Below are positions 29,301 to 41,373 of a stretch of 64,000 nt of DNA, in pieces (the first letter of the stretch is position 1; the number at the start of each line of letters is the position of its first letter). Position numbers and translations under genes: made by a program. Source of the DNA: Halobacillus halophilus DSM 2266 (GTDB lineage Bacteria; Bacillota; Bacilli; Bacillales; Halobacillaceae). The notes under the pieces are model-generated. The model was given only the letters and a program-made list of their open reading frames with translations, ran no database searches and was not told the DNA's origin. The DNA lies in NCBI RefSeq assembly GCF_000284515.1, contig NC_017668.1, positions 2,914,001 to 2,978,000 on the forward strand. Reading direction: 5' to 3'.

Positions 29301-30250
29301 TTTATACGTGCACACTGAATCCGTCCATTGATTATGTAATGAATGTGGACGAATTCAAGCCTGGAGACCTGAACCGTGCAACCCAGACGTTTTACTATCC
29401 TGGCGGAAAAGGTATTAACGTTTCCCGGGTAATGGCAAGACTAGGAGTTAATACAATTGCCCTGGGCTTTACAGGCGGGTTTACCGGTGAATTTGTTAAA
29501 GACTTTTTGAATAATGAGGAAATTAATCATCAATTTATCGATACCGAGCAAAATACAAGGGTGAATGTAAAGTTAAAAAGTCAGCAAGAATCGGAGATCA
29601 ATGGTCCTGGACCCATATTATCCTCTAAGCATCAGGAAGAACTTCTCGAGCAGGTACGAACTTTGACTAGCGAGGACACACTGATCCTTGCGGGGAGCGT
29701 GCCTTCTTCTTTACCAGAAGATTTTTATATAACCATTGCCGATATGTGCAGTAAGAATCGCACTAAATTAGCTGTCGATACTTCTGGAAAAGCATTAAAG
29801 CAGCTGGTCGGCCGCCCTATCTATTTGCTTAAACCGAACCACCATGAATTGGGTGAATTATTTAACGTAAGCATTGATTCTATGGAAAAGGCTGCGCATT
29901 ATGGTAAAAAGCTTGCAGACCAAGGTGTTCAACACGTGATTGTCTCCATGGGTGGAGATGGTGCTGTATATATAGGCCCTGACCAGCAGCTCTACTCCAA
30001 CGTTCCTAAAGGCCAGCTGAAAAATTCAGTCGGCGCGGGTGACTCTGTAGTTTCCGGGTTTCTTGCATCCATGGCACAAGGAAAATCGACAGAAGAGGCT
30101 TTCCGTGTTGGTGTTGCTTCCGGGAGTGCTACCGCCTTTCAAGATGATTTATGCACCGCCGAAGATGTAGAGGAGCTTTTGGAAGAAGTTAAGATTTCTT
30201 CATTAAATATAGGAGGGAAACCTAATGAAAATCACAGAATTATTGACTAA
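29297..30250 (+). CDS. fruK: 1-phosphofructokinase
   Basis: It phosphorylates fructose 1-phosphate to fructose 1,6-bisphosphate. This 317-residue PfkB-family kinase shows TLNPSIDYV at the N-terminus, the FYPGGKGINVSR substrate loop and the catalytic GAGDSVVSGF near residue 250. Its last 26 bases overlap fruA, so translation of the two is probably coupled. It lies second in fruR-fruK-fruA-ptsH-ptsI. Confidence 0.95.
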   Translation: MIYTCTLNPSIDYVMNVDEFKPGDLNRATQTFYYPGGKGINVSRVMARLGVNTIALGFTGGFTGEFVKDFLNNEEINHQFIDTEQNTRVNVKLKSQQESEINGPGPILSSKHQEELLEQVRTLTSEDTLILAGSVPSSLPEDFYITIADMCSKNRTKLAVDTSGKALKQLVGRPIYLLKPNHHELGELFNVSIDSMEKAAHYGKKLADQGVQHVIVSMGGDGAVYIGPDQQLYSNVPKGQLKNSVGAGDSVVSGFLASMAQGKSTEEAFRVGVASGSATAFQDDLCTAEDVEELLEEVKISSLNIGGKPNENHRIID

Positions 30251-32108
30251 AGAAACAATTCTGTTAAACATGACCGCTTCTTCTAAACCGGAAGCGATCG
30301 ATGAACTCATTGGAAAGCTGGATAAAGCCGGTAAGTTAAATGACCGCGATGAGTTTAAGCAGGCTATTCAGGCTCGTGAAGATCAAAGTACCACGGGTAT
30401 CGGAGAAGGAATCGCCATCCCACATGCAAAGACAGGCTCTGTAAAAGACCCTGCTATCGCATTTGGACGATCTCAAGAAGGGTTGGATTATGAATCGCTG
30501 GATGGCCAGCCGACAAATTTATTTTTCATGATTGCTGCTTCTGAAGGGGCCAATAATGCTCACTTAGAAACATTATCACGTCTATCTTCATTTTTGATGG
30601 ATACTAATTTTCGTTCTAAGTTGGAGCAAGCGAAAACGGAAGACGAAGTGATAGAAGCCATTAACGCAAAAGAAGCTGAAGAAGATGGAGACGACGAAGC
30701 TGAAGAAAGTACTTCGGCTGGAAAAATCTTAGCGGTTACCGCATGCCCGACAGGAATTGCACACACCTATATGGCAGCTGACAAATTGAAAGCAACTGCA
30801 AAGGAAATGGGCGTAAATATTAAAGTGCAGACTAATGGTTCCGGTGGCGTTAAAAACCGTCTGACCAAAGAAGATATCGCTGAAGCTGATGCCATTATCG
30901 TAGCTGCTGATACAAAAGTTGAAATGGAACATTTCCAAGGCAAACCTGTTATTGAAGTACCAGTAGCTAAAGCCATTCACGAACCAAAAGAATTAATTAA
31001 CAAAGCGGTCAACAAGGACGCTCCTGTCTATCAGGGCGGTGGAAAAAACCAATCCGAGGAAACAGCGGAGAAAGGACAGCGTTCCGGTATTTATAAACAC
31101 TTAATGAACGGTGTTTCCAACATGCTTCCGTTCGTTGTCGGAGGTGGTATTTTAATAGCCATTTCCTTCTTCTGGGGAATTGAATCCGAAAACGAATTTG
31201 CTCAAATGCTGAGTACTATTGGCGGAGGAAATGCCTTCTTCCTTCTTGTACCAGTACTGGCTGGTTTCATTGCTTCTAGTATTGCAGATCGTCCAGGCTT
31301 TGCTCCTGGTATGGTAGGTGGTTTGATTGCGATTACGCAGACATCTGCTGAAGGTGCTGGAAATGGTTCTGGTTTCTTAGGCGGCTTAATAGCCGGTTTC
31401 TTAGCAGGTTATTTAACTTTACTCATTAAGAAGCTTCTCGAAGGACTACCTGCTGTTTTAGATGGTTTGAAAACCGTACTCTTTTATCCGGTACTAGCTA
31501 TTTTTGCAACAGGGATGATCATGTTGCTGATCAACCCAGCTCTAACAGGTGTTTATACTTGGTTGTTTGATCTTCTTGATAGTATGAGCGGCACCAACTT
31601 AGCTCTGCTCGGAATTATTGTGGGAGGCATGATGGCTGTCGATATGGGCGGTCCAGTCAACAAAGCAGCTTATACGTTCGGGATCGCTGCACTTGAAGCC
31701 AATAATTTTACTTTCATTGCTGCAGCTATGGCCGGTGGAATGGTTCCGCCACTAGCAATGGGACTTGCTACTACTTTCTTTAAAAATAAATTTACAAAAC
31801 AGGAACGCGAAACTGGAAAAGCAGCTTACCCGCTGGGAGCGTTCTTTATCACAGAAGGAGCTATTCCATTCGCAGCGGCAGACCCTGCCCGTGTGATTCC
31901 GTCTATGGTTGCCGGAAGTGCTTTAGCTGGTATGCTGACGATGTTGTTTGGTATTGGACTTCGCGCTCCTCATGGCGGCGTAATTGTAGCTCCACTTGTA
32001 GAAGGCGGAATTACTCAAATCATTCTTTATCTGGTAGCTATTGCAGCAGGCTCAATTTTGGGTGCAATCATTGTAGGATTCTTGAAAAAAGACCTCCAAA
32101 AGGCTTAA
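30225..32108 (+). CDS. fruA: fructose PTS enzyme IIABC
   Basis: A 627-residue membrane transporter that takes up fructose and delivers it as fructose 1-phosphate. Domains run A-B-C: EIIA (about 1-150, active His in GIAIPHAK near residue 67), EIIB (about 165-265, Cys in TACPTGIAHTYMAADKL), then EIIC with about nine membrane helices from residue 290. An acidic linker rich in Glu and Asp lies between A and B. The ATG has AGGAGGG seven bases upstream. Next in line are ptsH and ptsI. Confidence 0.96.
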   Translation: MKITELLTKETILLNMTASSKPEAIDELIGKLDKAGKLNDRDEFKQAIQAREDQSTTGIGEGIAIPHAKTGSVKDPAIAFGRSQEGLDYESLDGQPTNLFFMIAASEGANNAHLETLSRLSSFLMDTNFRSKLEQAKTEDEVIEAINAKEAEEDGDDEAEESTSAGKILAVTACPTGIAHTYMAADKLKATAKEMGVNIKVQTNGSGGVKNRLTKEDIAEADAIIVAADTKVEMEHFQGKPVIEVPVAKAIHEPKELINKAVNKDAPVYQGGGKNQSEETAEKGQRSGIYKHLMNGVSNMLPFVVGGGILIAISFFWGIESENEFAQMLSTIGGGNAFFLLVPVLAGFIASSIADRPGFAPGMVGGLIAITQTSAEGAGNGSGFLGGLIAGFLAGYLTLLIKKLLEGLPAVLDGLKTVLFYPVLAIFATGMIMLLINPALTGVYTWLFDLLDSMSGTNLALLGIIVGGMMAVDMGGPVNKAAYTFGIAALEANNFTFIAAAMAGGMVPPLAMGLATTFFKNKFTKQERETGKAAYPLGAFFITEGAIPFAAADPARVIPSMVAGSALAGMLTMLFGIGLRAPHGGVIVAPLVEGGITQIILYLVAIAAGSILGAIIVGFLKKDLQKA

Positions 32109-32161
32109 AATGATAGAGTTAGGGTACTGAAAAGTTAATACATTTTTAAGGAGGAACTAAA

Positions 32162-32428
32162 ATGGTAGAGAAAACATTTAAAATTACATCCTCAGACGGT
32201 GTACACGCACGACCTGCCACAGTACTTGTCCAAAATGCCGGCAAGTATGAATCAGAAATCAATCTTCATTACAAAGAAAAGGCCGTTAACTTAAAATCCA
32301 TTATGGGGATTATGAGTCTTGGTATTCCAGCAGGCGCTGAAGTTAAAATCACTGCAGAGGGCAGTGACGAACAAGAAGCTGTAGACCACATGGCATCTAC
32401 AATGAAGAATGAAGGGCTGGGGGAATAA
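32162..32428 (+). CDS. ptsH: HPr phosphocarrier protein
   Basis: The general PTS phosphocarrier, 88 residues. His15 in GVHARPAT takes phosphate from enzyme I, and Ser46 in NLKSIMG is the HPr kinase site used for CcpA co-repression. Both sites are intact. It is placed inside a fructose operon rather than beside ptsG as in B. subtilis. It precedes ptsI by three bases. Confidence 0.97.
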   Translation: MVEKTFKITSSDGVHARPATVLVQNAGKYESEINLHYKEKAVNLKSIMGIMSLGIPAGAEVKITAEGSDEQEAVDHMASTMKNEGLGE

Positions 32429-32431
32429 CCC

Positions 32432-34150
32432 ATGACAAACCTTCAAGGAATTGCAGCTTCCAGCGGTATCGCTATTGCGAAAGTGTACCGTCTGGAAGCT
32501 CCAGACCTTTCTTACAGTAAAAAAGATATAGACCAACCGGAACAAGAGATCAAACGCCTGCATGATGCTCTAGATGTTTCTAAGTCAGAACTTGAAAAAA
32601 TTAAAGAACATACTAAAAATACCTTGGGCGATGAGCACGCTGAGATTTTCTCAGCTCATTTGCTTGTACTTTCAGACCCCGAGTTGATTAAACCAATCGA
32701 AGATAAAATAAAAGCAGAGAATGTGAACGCTGAAGCTGGTTTAGATGAAACAGCCAACATGTTCATCGACATGTTTAAGAACATGGACAATGAATATATG
32801 CGGGAACGCGCTGCTGACATCCATGATGTTACTAAACGTGTTATGGCACATCTCTTGAATGTTACATTCCCTGACCCTGCTTTGATTAACGAAGAAGTTG
32901 TTATTGTGGCTGACGATCTTACACCTTCTGATACTGCGCAGTTGAACAAACAGTATGTTAAAGGGTTTACCACAGATATCGGCGGACGTACTTCTCATTC
33001 GGCAATCATGGCTCGTTCTTTGGAAATTCCTGCAGTTGTCGGTACGAAAGATGTTACCTCTAAAGCACCTAAAGATTCGCTGATTATTGTTGATGGAATT
33101 AATGGCGATGTGATTATCGAACCTACCGAAGAACAAGTTAATGACTATAAGCAGAAACAAGAAGATTTTGAACAGAAAAAGAAAGAGTGGGCTAAACTGA
33201 AAGACGAGCCTACAGTGACTGCTGAAGGTGACCATGTAGAGCTTGCTGCTAATATTGGTACCCCTCAGGATGTTGACGGTGTACTGAATAATGGTGGCGA
33301 AGGCGTAGGTCTTTACCGTACCGAATTCCTTTATATGGGTAAAAGTCAGCTTCCAACAGAGGAAGAACAATTTGATTCCTACTCTACCGTATTGAAACAA
33401 ATGGGAGATAAGCCGGTAGTTGTGAGAACACTGGACATAGGCGGAGACAAAGAACTCGATTATCTGGATCTTCCTGATGAAATGAACCCGTTCCTTGGTT
33501 ATCGCGCGATTCGTTTGTGCCTGGAACGTGACGACATCTTCCGTGTACAGCTGCGTGCTCTTTTACGTGCCAGTGTCCATGGAAATTTAAAAATCATGTT
33601 CCCAATGATTGCGACGCTTGATGAATTCCGTCAGGCAAAAGCCATCCTTGACGAAGAGAAAGAAAAATTAGTTAACGAAGGCAAAGAGGTCTCTGAAACC
33701 ATTGAAGTTGGTATGATGGTGGAAATCCCTGCCACAGCTGTCATCGCTCGTCAATTTGCAAAAGAAGTGGATTTCTTCAGTATTGGGACAAATGACCTTA
33801 TCCAATACACGATGGCTGCTGATAGAATGAATGAAAGAGTATCCTATTTGTACCAGCCTTACAACCCTGCCATTCTTAATTTGATTAATAATGTGATTGA
33901 AGCTGCTCATGCAGAAGGCAAATGGGCCGGAATGTGCGGAGAAATGGCAGGAGACGAAATTGCCATTCCAATTCTTTTAAGTCTTGGACTTGATGAATTC
34001 AGCATGAGTGCTACTTCCATTCTTCCAGCTCGTACGCAAATCAGAACCCTGTCTAAAGAAGATTGGATTTCTTATAAAGACGAATTACTTTCTAAAGGCA
34101 CATCTGATGAAGTGGTGGATTTTGTTAAAGAAAAAACACAATCAAGGTAG
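32432..34150 (+). CDS. ptsI: PTS enzyme I
   Basis: It uses PEP to phosphorylate HPr and starts the whole PTS cascade. The 572 residues include the phospho-His signature [21 protein letters not shown] (about residues 182-202) and the PEP-binding [13 protein letters not shown] region near 450. It is full length, with no truncation. It ends the fru-pts operon, with no strong terminator right after it. Confidence 0.97.
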   Translation: MTNLQGIAASSGIAIAKVYRLEAPDLSYSKKDIDQPEQEIKRLHDALDVSKSELEKIKEHTKNTLGDEHAEIFSAHLLVLSDPELIKPIEDKIKAENVNAEAGLDETANMFIDMFKNMDNEYMRERAADIHDVTKRVMAHLLNVTFPDPALINEEVVIVADDLTPSDTAQLNKQYVKGFTTDIGGRTSHSAIMARSLEIPAVVGTKDVTSKAPKDSLIIVDGINGDVIIEPTEEQVNDYKQKQEDFEQKKKEWAKLKDEPTVTAEGDHVELAANIGTPQDVDGVLNNGGEGVGLYRTEFLYMGKSQLPTEEEQFDSYSTVLKQMGDKPVVVRTLDIGGDKELDYLDLPDEMNPFLGYRAIRLCLERDDIFRVQLRALLRASVHGNLKIMFPMIATLDEFRQAKAILDEEKEKLVNEGKEVSETIEVGMMVEIPATAVIARQFAKEVDFFSIGTNDLIQYTMAADRMNERVSYLYQPYNPAILNLINNVIEAAHAEGKWAGMCGEMAGDEIAIPILLSLGLDEFSMSATSILPARTQIRTLSKEDWISYKDELLSKGTSDEVVDFVKEKTQSR

Positions 34151-34233
34151 TAATTACATGTGGAATGTGGCAAACTAAACGTGTGAAACGGAGAAACGCC
34201 CCTTTTTATGATATTTAGAAAGAAGTGTTTGCA

Positions 34234-34413
34234 ATGACGTTTACGATTATTATGATCGTTTGTGTAGCTATTGTCCTTGGAATTGCTGCTATGTTTGGAA
34301 CGGCAGTCTCCAAGGGATATGATTACGAACACACCATAGATCCTCTTCCGGAGGAGCCACATCACAATCATCACAAGGATGAAGAAGATAAAAAAGCTGA
34401 CGCCAATCAATAA
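34234..34413 (+). CDS. YtzI-like small membrane protein
   Basis: A 59-residue protein with one N-terminal membrane helix (about residues 3-22), then SKGYDYEHTIDPLPEEP and an acidic, His-rich tail. It resembles the YtzI family, of unknown function. AAAGAAG lies before the ATG at 34234, and a strong terminator overlaps its stop codon. The His/Asp/Glu tail could bind metal, but that is a guess. Confidence 0.68.
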   Translation: MTFTIIMIVCVAIVLGIAAMFGTAVSKGYDYEHTIDPLPEEPHHNHHKDEEDKKADANQ

Positions 34414-34428
34414 GCGTCAGCTTTTTTT
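34391..34428 (+). terminator. terminator after the YtzI-like gene
   Basis: The stem AAAGCTGACGC/GCGTCAGCTTT ends in seven T, and overlaps the last codons of the gene. Confidence 0.9.
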
Positions 34429-34476
34429 ATCCTCTGTTCAACCTCCATATTGAATTTACAGTAAAGCTCCCATTAC

Positions 34477-35054
34477 TTGAAGACTCAGTTTCGAGACATT
34501 GGAGGAGCGGAAGGTCCTCCGGAGGACGATTTCGCTTTCCGGCCCTGCACGACGCAGGGTCGTTCGACGTTGCCACAGGACGTGGCGATCTTAGTCGAAC
34601 ATCCCTTGTGCTGAGCTTCCTCGGGCTTAACAGCCCTGCGGGATCTCACCAATCATGTTCATCCCGCAGGAGTCTAAATCGTCCCCCTCCGGACCTGACC
34701 AAATCAGAAACTCGAAACCATTTAAGACATCGACGGGTTGATGAGAAAAAAGCATGGGATTATGAGGCTATTTTCATGCTATAAGGGTGTGAAATAGCCC
34801 GTCATAAAAGCATTTAGGACCGATTAAGAAGGAGAGCATTCTCTCTTATAAAAGCATCCGTTATCCTCACTCGGCTGGATTGGCGAAGGAAACGACGAGA
34901 CTCCCGCGGGAGAAGGAGCTAGGCGAGACCCCACAGGGAGTGAAACGAGCGAGGAGGCTTGCCAGTTCCCCCGCAGGAAAGCGAGTTGTTTCCGCAGCCA
35001 GCCTCATCAAATTTTGGGCAACGGACCAAAGATATCTCGTAACTGAGTCTTCAA
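34477..35054. repeat. large intergenic inverted-repeat element, copy B
   Basis: The left end TTGAAGACTCAGTTTCGAG is matched by the inverted right end (AACTGAGTCTTCAA). The left hairpin pairs GGTCCTCCGG...GACGATTT (from 34513) with AAATCGTCC...CCGGACC (to about 34700); the right one pairs GGAAACGAC with GTTGTTTCC. The core is about 510 bp, like copies A and C. A 65-bp module at 34541-34607 replaces a few core bases. It lies between the 3' ends of two convergent genes, so it needs no promoter role. Open frames in it are not conserved between copies. Confidence 0.85.
34541..34607. repeat. structured 65-bp module inside copy B
   Basis: It folds as a hairpin CCCTGC/GCAGGG followed by a nested pair GTTCGAC/GTCGAAC enclosing TGCCAC/GTGGC. 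Copies A and C lack it and keep a short CGGGCAT there. Similar short modules occur in other Bacillaceae, as I recall. Confidence 0.65.
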
Positions 35055-35107
35055 CAAACCGGCCCTTTAGCTTAATAAACCCTCTTGTAAGAAATCAAGA
35101 ATAACCT

Positions 35108-35707
35108 TTAATATACGCTATTTTTAAAATTGTAATTAAATAGCGTATATTTGTCTTCCATAGAAGTCCTGGGTTTAGCTTTTGGCACTTTCTTTGGGTA
35201 CCCCATTTGAATGACCCCTATCAATTTATGTAAACTTGGATTCAGTCCTACACCTTTTATAAATTCATCATCATGTAAATATGGACTAGTCGTCCACAAT
35301 CCTCCGACCCCTTTTTCCCAGGCCAACAACTGAACATTCTGGATAAAAGCGCAGACGGCTGCATAATCTTCTTCGTATTTGTGCTCATTTGCGTCCTTTT
35401 CCATGAAAATTAAAGCGTGGTGAGGTATATTCACTAGAAACTCATGAATCCCCTGCTTCATCCGTTGAGATTTTTCCTTGCTATATCCTTCAAAGAAGCC
35501 CTTTCTCGTATAGCTTTGTAAAACTAGATCAGCATAAACTTGTTTTCCTTCTTCCTGAAACATATAAATTTGCCAAGGCTCTTTCATACGGTGAGTCGGC
35601 GCCCATGAAGCGGATGTGAATATTTCGTTTAACAAACCTTCAGGTACTTCTTCTTGTCTAAAATCGTGAATGGACCGCCGATTCTCAATAGCTTCTACCA
35701 ACTCCAT
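35108..35707 (-). CDS. nitroreductase family protein
   Basis: A 199-residue FMN-dependent oxidoreductase of the NfsB/NfnB superfamily. The ENRRSIHDFRQEEVP motif at residues 7-21 and the SWAPTHRMKEPW segment near 33-44 bind FMN; WEKGVGGLWTTSP and IGVIQMGYP are the C-terminal counterparts. Substrate unknown. The ATG at 35707 is set by GAGGGGGG; an ATG 14 codons upstream has no site. A 13-bp hairpin at 35111-35150 overlaps the 3' end and may help termination. Confidence 0.88.
   Translation of the reverse strand: MELVEAIENRRSIHDFRQEEVPEGLLNEIFTSASWAPTHRMKEPWQIYMFQEEGKQVYADLVLQSYTRKGFFEGYSKEKSQRMKQGIHEFLVNIPHHALIFMEKDANEHKYEEDYAAVCAFIQNVQLLAWEKGVGGLWTTSPYLHDDEFIKGVGLNPSLHKLIGVIQMGYPKKVPKAKPRTSMEDKYTLFNYNFKNSVY
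35111..35150 (-). terminator. hairpin overlapping nitroreductase 3' end
   Basis: ATATACGCTATTT and AAATAGCGTATAT form a 13-bp stem inside the last codons and stop. The T-tract is poor, so its efficiency is uncertain. Confidence 0.5.
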
Positions 35708-35795
35708 GCCATCCCCCCTCTTCTTTAAACAGTGTGAAATGTTGTTCATGTAACATTAGGACTCTTAATATTAAGACATTAAATAGTGCCTTCCT

Positions 35796-36377
35796 TTAAG
35801 AAAACAGACTTGTAATTTGATATACCATCAAATATGCCCACTCTCTTAAAAAGAACGGTGTTTTCGTTTTCAGCGTCTCATAGGCCGAATATTGTGTCGG
35901 GACACCTATTACATCCATCCCTTGGTTTTCAGCCTCTCCTGCGGCTCTTTTAAGATGAAATTGATCACTTACTAGTAGATAAGAGTCAATTCCTTTACGA
36001 GCAGCTACTTTCTTTGCATTGATTAAATTTTCTTCCGTTACAAGAGAATGTTTTTCAATTAAAATCGCTTCATTTGGTATTCCATTTCTGACTGCATATT
36101 CTTTACCTACTTCAGCTTCTGAAGAGGCAGCCTCTTGACTCCCGCCGCCGGTAAATATAAGATAGTCCACCTTGTCCTCCTTATATAGTTCAAGGGCTTG
36201 TTTTAACCGTCCTTTGAAGACAGGACTGGGCTCTCCATTCCATTGAGCCGCACCAAGCACTATGGCAGCATCTGCATCGGGTATATTCTCCTTTTCCCCA
36301 TAAGTCCACAAGCTGTAGCCTGTGTACAGTGCGTAAGCTACTATAAGAATTGAAATTATTTTTAAAAATCGTCGCAT
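35796..36377 (-). CDS. YdcF-like (DUF218) protein
   Basis: A 193-residue protein of the DUF218/YdcF family with one N-terminal membrane helix (about residues 5-22). The family core IVLGAAQWNGEPS, LIFTGGGS and the VSDQFHLKRA motif are present. Some members are thought to bind S-adenosylmethionine or to act in envelope metabolism, but function is not established. It is a single gene upstream of the nitroreductase in the same direction, 89 bases away. Confidence 0.85.
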   Translation of the reverse strand: MRRFLKIISILIVAYALYTGYSLWTYGEKENIPDADAAIVLGAAQWNGEPSPVFKGRLKQALELYKEDKVDYLIFTGGGSQEAASSEAEVGKEYAVRNGIPNEAILIEKHSLVTEENLINAKKVAARKGIDSYLLVSDQFHLKRAAGEAENQGMDVIGVPTQYSAYETLKTKTPFFLREWAYLMVYQITSLFS

Positions 36378-36425
36378 CGTTTAAGCTCTCCTACTCTTTG
36401 CTGACTATTATCCATCATATCATAG

Positions 36426-36457
36426 AAAAAAGCCTCTCTGAATAATCAGAGAGGCTT
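36426..36457 (-). terminator. terminator of the glycolytic operon
   Basis: The 12-bp stem AAGCCTCTCTGA/TCAGAGAGGCTT is followed by a T-tract on the minus strand after eno. Confidence 0.92.
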
Positions 36458-36466
36458 GAGCTAATA

Positions 36467-37753
<1,287 letters not shown>

Positions 37754-37767
37754 TTAAATTCTCTCCC

Positions 37768-39306
37768 TTATTTTTTAATTAATGACTGACCTGTCATTTC
37801 TTCAGGCTGTTCAATGTTTAATAACTCCAGAAGGGTTGGAGAAAGATCTCCCAGCACTCCTTCTGTGCGAAGCTCAGCACCTTCTTTGGTAACAATTACA
37901 GGTACTGGATTAGTAGTGTGTGCAGTCATGGCATCTCCATCCGGAGTTGTCACTTCATCCGAATTTCCATGGTCTGCCGTAATAATGGCGTGTCCGCCTT
38001 TTTCATGAATCTTATCGACAATTTTACCTAAACACTCATCCACAGCTTCAATAGCTTTAATGGTCGGCTCAAGCATGCCGGAGTGCCCAACCATGTCCGG
38101 ATTCGCAAAGTTCAGGATAATCGCATTGTGTTTATCGGCATCTAACTCGCCTAAAAGAGCATCCGTAACCTCATAGGCACTCATCTCCGGCTGCAGATCA
38201 TATGTCGCTACTTTTGGTGAATCAATGAGAATACGTTCCTCTCCATCAAATTCATTTTCACGGCCGCCGCTCATAAAGAAGGTTACGTGCGGATACTTCT
38301 CCGTTTCAGCAATGCGCAGCTGTTTCTTATTATTGTTTGCTAGTACTTCCCCAACTGTGTTTTTAAGATCCTTTGGTGGGAAAGCAATTTTGCTGTTAAC
38401 TGCATCGCTGTATTGAGTCATTCCGACAAAATACGTGTTTTTTGGAGCATCGTCGCCTCTTTCGTAACCATCGAAGTCATCATTAGCGAAAGTTCTAGAT
38501 AGTTGAATTGCACGGTCAGGACGGAAGTTAAAGAATATAATGGAATCTTCATCGTTCACTGTACCTTGTGCCTCACCGTTCTCATCTGTTAGTACTACTG
38601 GTTCAACAAATTCATCATAGACTTCTTTCTGATAGGAGTCTTCTACTGCCTGAAGAGGGTCCTCATACTTATGACCTTCTCCATAAGCAATAGCATCATA
38701 AGCCAGCTTCACTCGTTCCCAGCGGTTATCACGGTCCATGGCGTAATAGCGCCCTGAAATCGTCGCCAGCTTACCGACACCGATTTCTTCTACCTTATCC
38801 AACGTTTGTTGAATATAGGTCTTGGCTGATTGCTGTCCCACATCGCGTCCATCAAGAAAAGCATGAATATAAACTTCTTCAAGGCCTTCATTTTTGGCTA
38901 AATTCAGTGTTGCGAACATGTGGTCAATGTGGCTGTGAATCCCGCCATCCGATAATAACCCGAAAATATGAAGGGGTTTATTTTTTGCTTTAGCGTTTCT
39001 TACTGCGTCTAGTAAAACTTCATTCTCGTAAAACTCACCCTCGCGAATGGAAAGGTTGATACGAGTAAGACTTTGATAAACCACGCGTCCAGCTCCGATG
39101 TTCAGATGGCCGACTTCTGAATTCCCCATCTGTCCTTCTGGAAGACCAACAGCTTCCCCGGAAGCAATTAGCTGAGCGTGAGGAAACTGGTTCCAGTAGC
39201 GGTCGAAATTAGGGGTGTTCGCTTGTTTAACTGCGTTGCCTTTTTCTTCATCCCGCAGGGCGTACCCGTCGAGAATAATTAAAGCTGCTAAATCATGATT
39301 ACTCAT
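37768..39306 (-). CDS. gpmI: 2,3-bisphosphoglycerate-independent phosphoglycerate mutase
   Basis: A manganese-dependent mutase of about 512 residues, alkaline-phosphatase superfamily. ILDGYAL opens the metal site, the catalytic Ser lies in [15 protein letters not shown] near residue 62, and the second metal site is in [11 protein letters not shown]. The ATG at 39306 overlaps the tpiA stop by eight bases and has GGAGG nine bases upstream; a longer frame is not needed. It is sensitive to pH in sporulating bacilli, which helps store 3PGA in spores. Confidence 0.96.
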   Translation of the reverse strand: MSNHDLAALIILDGYALRDEEKGNAVKQANTPNFDRYWNQFPHAQLIASGEAVGLPEGQMGNSEVGHLNIGAGRVVYQSLTRINLSIREGEFYENEVLLDAVRNAKAKNKPLHIFGLLSDGGIHSHIDHMFATLNLAKNEGLEEVYIHAFLDGRDVGQQSAKTYIQQTLDKVEEIGVGKLATISGRYYAMDRDNRWERVKLAYDAIAYGEGHKYEDPLQAVEDSYQKEVYDEFVEPVVLTDENGEAQGTVNDEDSIIFFNFRPDRAIQLSRTFANDDFDGYERGDDAPKNTYFVGMTQYSDAVNSKIAFPPKDLKNTVGEVLANNNKKQLRIAETEKYPHVTFFMSGGRENEFDGEERILIDSPKVATYDLQPEMSAYEVTDALLGELDADKHNAIILNFANPDMVGHSGMLEPTIKAIEAVDECLGKIVDKIHEKGGHAIITADHGNSDEVTTPDGDAMTAHTTNPVPVIVTKEGAELRTEGVLGDLSPTLLELLNIEQPEEMTGQSLIKK

Positions 39307-40060
39307 GTTTACCTGCCTCCACAAGTTTTAAGAAAGAGTCAGCCTCAAGGCTCGCCCCTCCAACTAGCGCTCCGTCAATATCAGACTGGGAAAGCATTTC
39401 ATCAACATTAGCCGGTTTTACACTGCCGCCATATTGAATACGAACGGCATCAGCAGCATCTGCATTCACATAGTTGCTGACCGTTTCACGAATGTGAGCG
39501 CACACTTCATTAGCTTGTTCGGCTGTAGCCGTACGACCTGTACCAATAGCCCAGATCGGCTCATAAGCGATAATGACATCGGCACATTGCTCGTTTGTAA
39601 GTCCTTCAAGAGCTTTTTTCACTTGGGCTTCTACATGATTCATAGTTTGATCTGCTTCACGCTGATCGAGTGTTTCCCCTACACAGATAATGGGAGTAAG
39701 TCCATGTTTAAACGCAGCGTGAACTTTTTTATTAATATCTTCATCGGTTTCCTTAAACACTTCACGACGCTCAGAGTGGCCTAGAACTACATACGTTACA
39801 CCAAGTTCTTTAAGCATTACCGGGCTTACTTCCCCTGTGAATGCACCACTTTCTTCAAAGTGCATATTCTGAGCACCAATCTTCAAGCTGGTCCCTTCTG
39901 TTTCTTCTACTAATTTCTGAAGAAACGGGAAAGGGGCACATACAACAGATTCTACTTTATCAGAAGATGGGACCTCATTCTTTGTCGTTTGAATAAAATC
40001 TTCCGCTTCACGGTGTGTTTTGTTCATTTTCCAATTTCCTGCAATCACTTGTTTACGCAT
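39299..40060 (-). CDS. tpiA: triosephosphate isomerase
   Basis: It interconverts dihydroxyacetone phosphate and glyceraldehyde 3-phosphate, so it also receives the product of DhaKLM and of glycerol breakdown. The 253 residues show GNWKMNKT (Lys 13), the His in LGHSERR (about 95) and the catalytic [11 protein letters not shown] (Glu about 168). It is translationally coupled to gpmI. Confidence 0.97.
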   Translation of the reverse strand: MRKQVIAGNWKMNKTHREAEDFIQTTKNEVPSSDKVESVVCAPFPFLQKLVEETEGTSLKIGAQNMHFEESGAFTGEVSPVMLKELGVTYVVLGHSERREVFKETDEDINKKVHAAFKHGLTPIICVGETLDQREADQTMNHVEAQVKKALEGLTNEQCADVIIAYEPIWAIGTGRTATAEQANEVCAHIRETVSNYVNADAADAVRIQYGGSVKPANVDEMLSQSDIDGALVGGASLEADSFLKLVEAGKHE

Positions 40061-40078
40061 GTCTTCTTCACCTCTCCT

Positions 40079-41260
40079 TTATTTATCGTTTAGCAATGCG
40101 ACACCTGGAAGCTCTTTACCTTCCATAAACTCAAGGGAAGCTCCGCCTCCAGTTGACACATGATCCATATCATCTGCATAACCGAATTTCTCTACCGCTG
40201 CTGCAGAATCTCCACCACCGATAACCGTGTAACCTTTGGTTTCAGACAGAGCATTCGCTACAGCTTTTGTTCCATTCGCGAACGTTTCAAGTTCAAATAC
40301 GCCCATCGGCCCATTCCAAATCACCAGTTTAGAATCTTTGATGACTTCAGCATATTTCTCTCTTGTTTTAGGACCAATGTCAAGAGCTTCCCAGTCAGCC
40401 GGGATATTGTCAATGGATACTATTTCGGTGTTCGCTGAATCGGAAAAGTCATCTGCAACCACCACATCCTCAGGCATAAGGAAATCTACACCTTTTTCTT
40501 CAGCTTTCTTCATATACTCTTTCGCTGTATCGATCTTATCTTCCTCTAATAAAGATTTACCGATTTCGTAACCTTGAGCTTTTACAAAGGTATAAGCAAG
40601 TCCGCCACCGATAATTAAATGATCTACTTTATCAATCAAGTTGTCGATTACACCAATTTTATCTTTTACTTTAGCCCCGCCAATTATAGCTGTGAACGGG
40701 CGTTCTGGATCAGAAAGTGCTTGTCCCAGCACATTAATTTCTTTCTCCATTAGAAAACCAGCTACTGCCGGCAGATGTTCAGCTATACCAGCTGTCGATG
40801 AATGAGCACGGTGAGCAGCCCCGAAGGCATCATTTACATAAAGGTCTGCCATGTCAGCGAATGCTTTTGATAATTCCGCATCATTTTTCTCTTCGCCAGG
40901 ATGGAAGCGTACGTTTTCAATTAAAAGAACTTCGCCGTTATCCATTTCAGAAATGGCTTTGTTTACTTCTTCACCATGAACCTGGTCTGTTTTCGTCACA
41001 GTTTGTCCGAGCAGATCACTTAGACGTTTCGCTACAGGATCTAAACGAAGCTCTTTCACGACTTCACCTTTTGGTCGACCAAGGTGACTGGCAAGAATAA
41101 CTTTAGCTCCATTTCCAGACAAATGCTTAATGGTTGGAAGAGCCGCTTTAATTCTAGTATCATCTGTAACTTCTTCCCCGCTCATAGGAACATTAAAGTC
41201 CACACGGCAAAATACAGTTTTTCCGTTTACCTCTACATCACGAATGGTTTGCTTATTCAT
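40079..41260 (-). CDS. pgk: phosphoglycerate kinase
   Basis: It makes ATP from 1,3-bisphosphoglycerate. The 393 residues show RVDFNVPM, the SHLGRPKG substrate loop, and the nucleotide motif GGGDSAAA near residue 370. It starts with ATG after AAGGAGG. It is separated from gapA by about 180 bp holding a hairpin that may trim the gapA message. Confidence 0.97.
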   Translation of the reverse strand: MNKQTIRDVEVNGKTVFCRVDFNVPMSGEEVTDDTRIKAALPTIKHLSGNGAKVILASHLGRPKGEVVKELRLDPVAKRLSDLLGQTVTKTDQVHGEEVNKAISEMDNGEVLLIENVRFHPGEEKNDAELSKAFADMADLYVNDAFGAAHRAHSSTAGIAEHLPAVAGFLMEKEINVLGQALSDPERPFTAIIGGAKVKDKIGVIDNLIDKVDHLIIGGGLAYTFVKAQGYEIGKSLLEEDKIDTAKEYMKKAEEKGVDFLMPEDVVVADDFSDSANTEIVSIDNIPADWEALDIGPKTREKYAEVIKDSKLVIWNGPMGVFELETFANGTKAVANALSETKGYTVIGGGDSAAAVEKFGYADDMDHVSTGGGASLEFMEGKELPGVALLNDK

Positions 41261-41373
41261 GAAATGACAACCTCCTTGGTTTGTAGTCAGGGTAGATTAA
41301 CCTGCCTCTATGTACGTTTCCACTTCAGTTTCCAGCGAAAACGCGAGAGCAGCAAAATCTCTGAAAACATGGA

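Noticed and set aside
34880-35104. Open frame in repeat copy B resembling one in copy C (60306-60548)
   Set aside because: The shared residues come from the repeat DNA; copy A has an in-frame stop at the same place, and no ribosome site is seen. It is not a gene.
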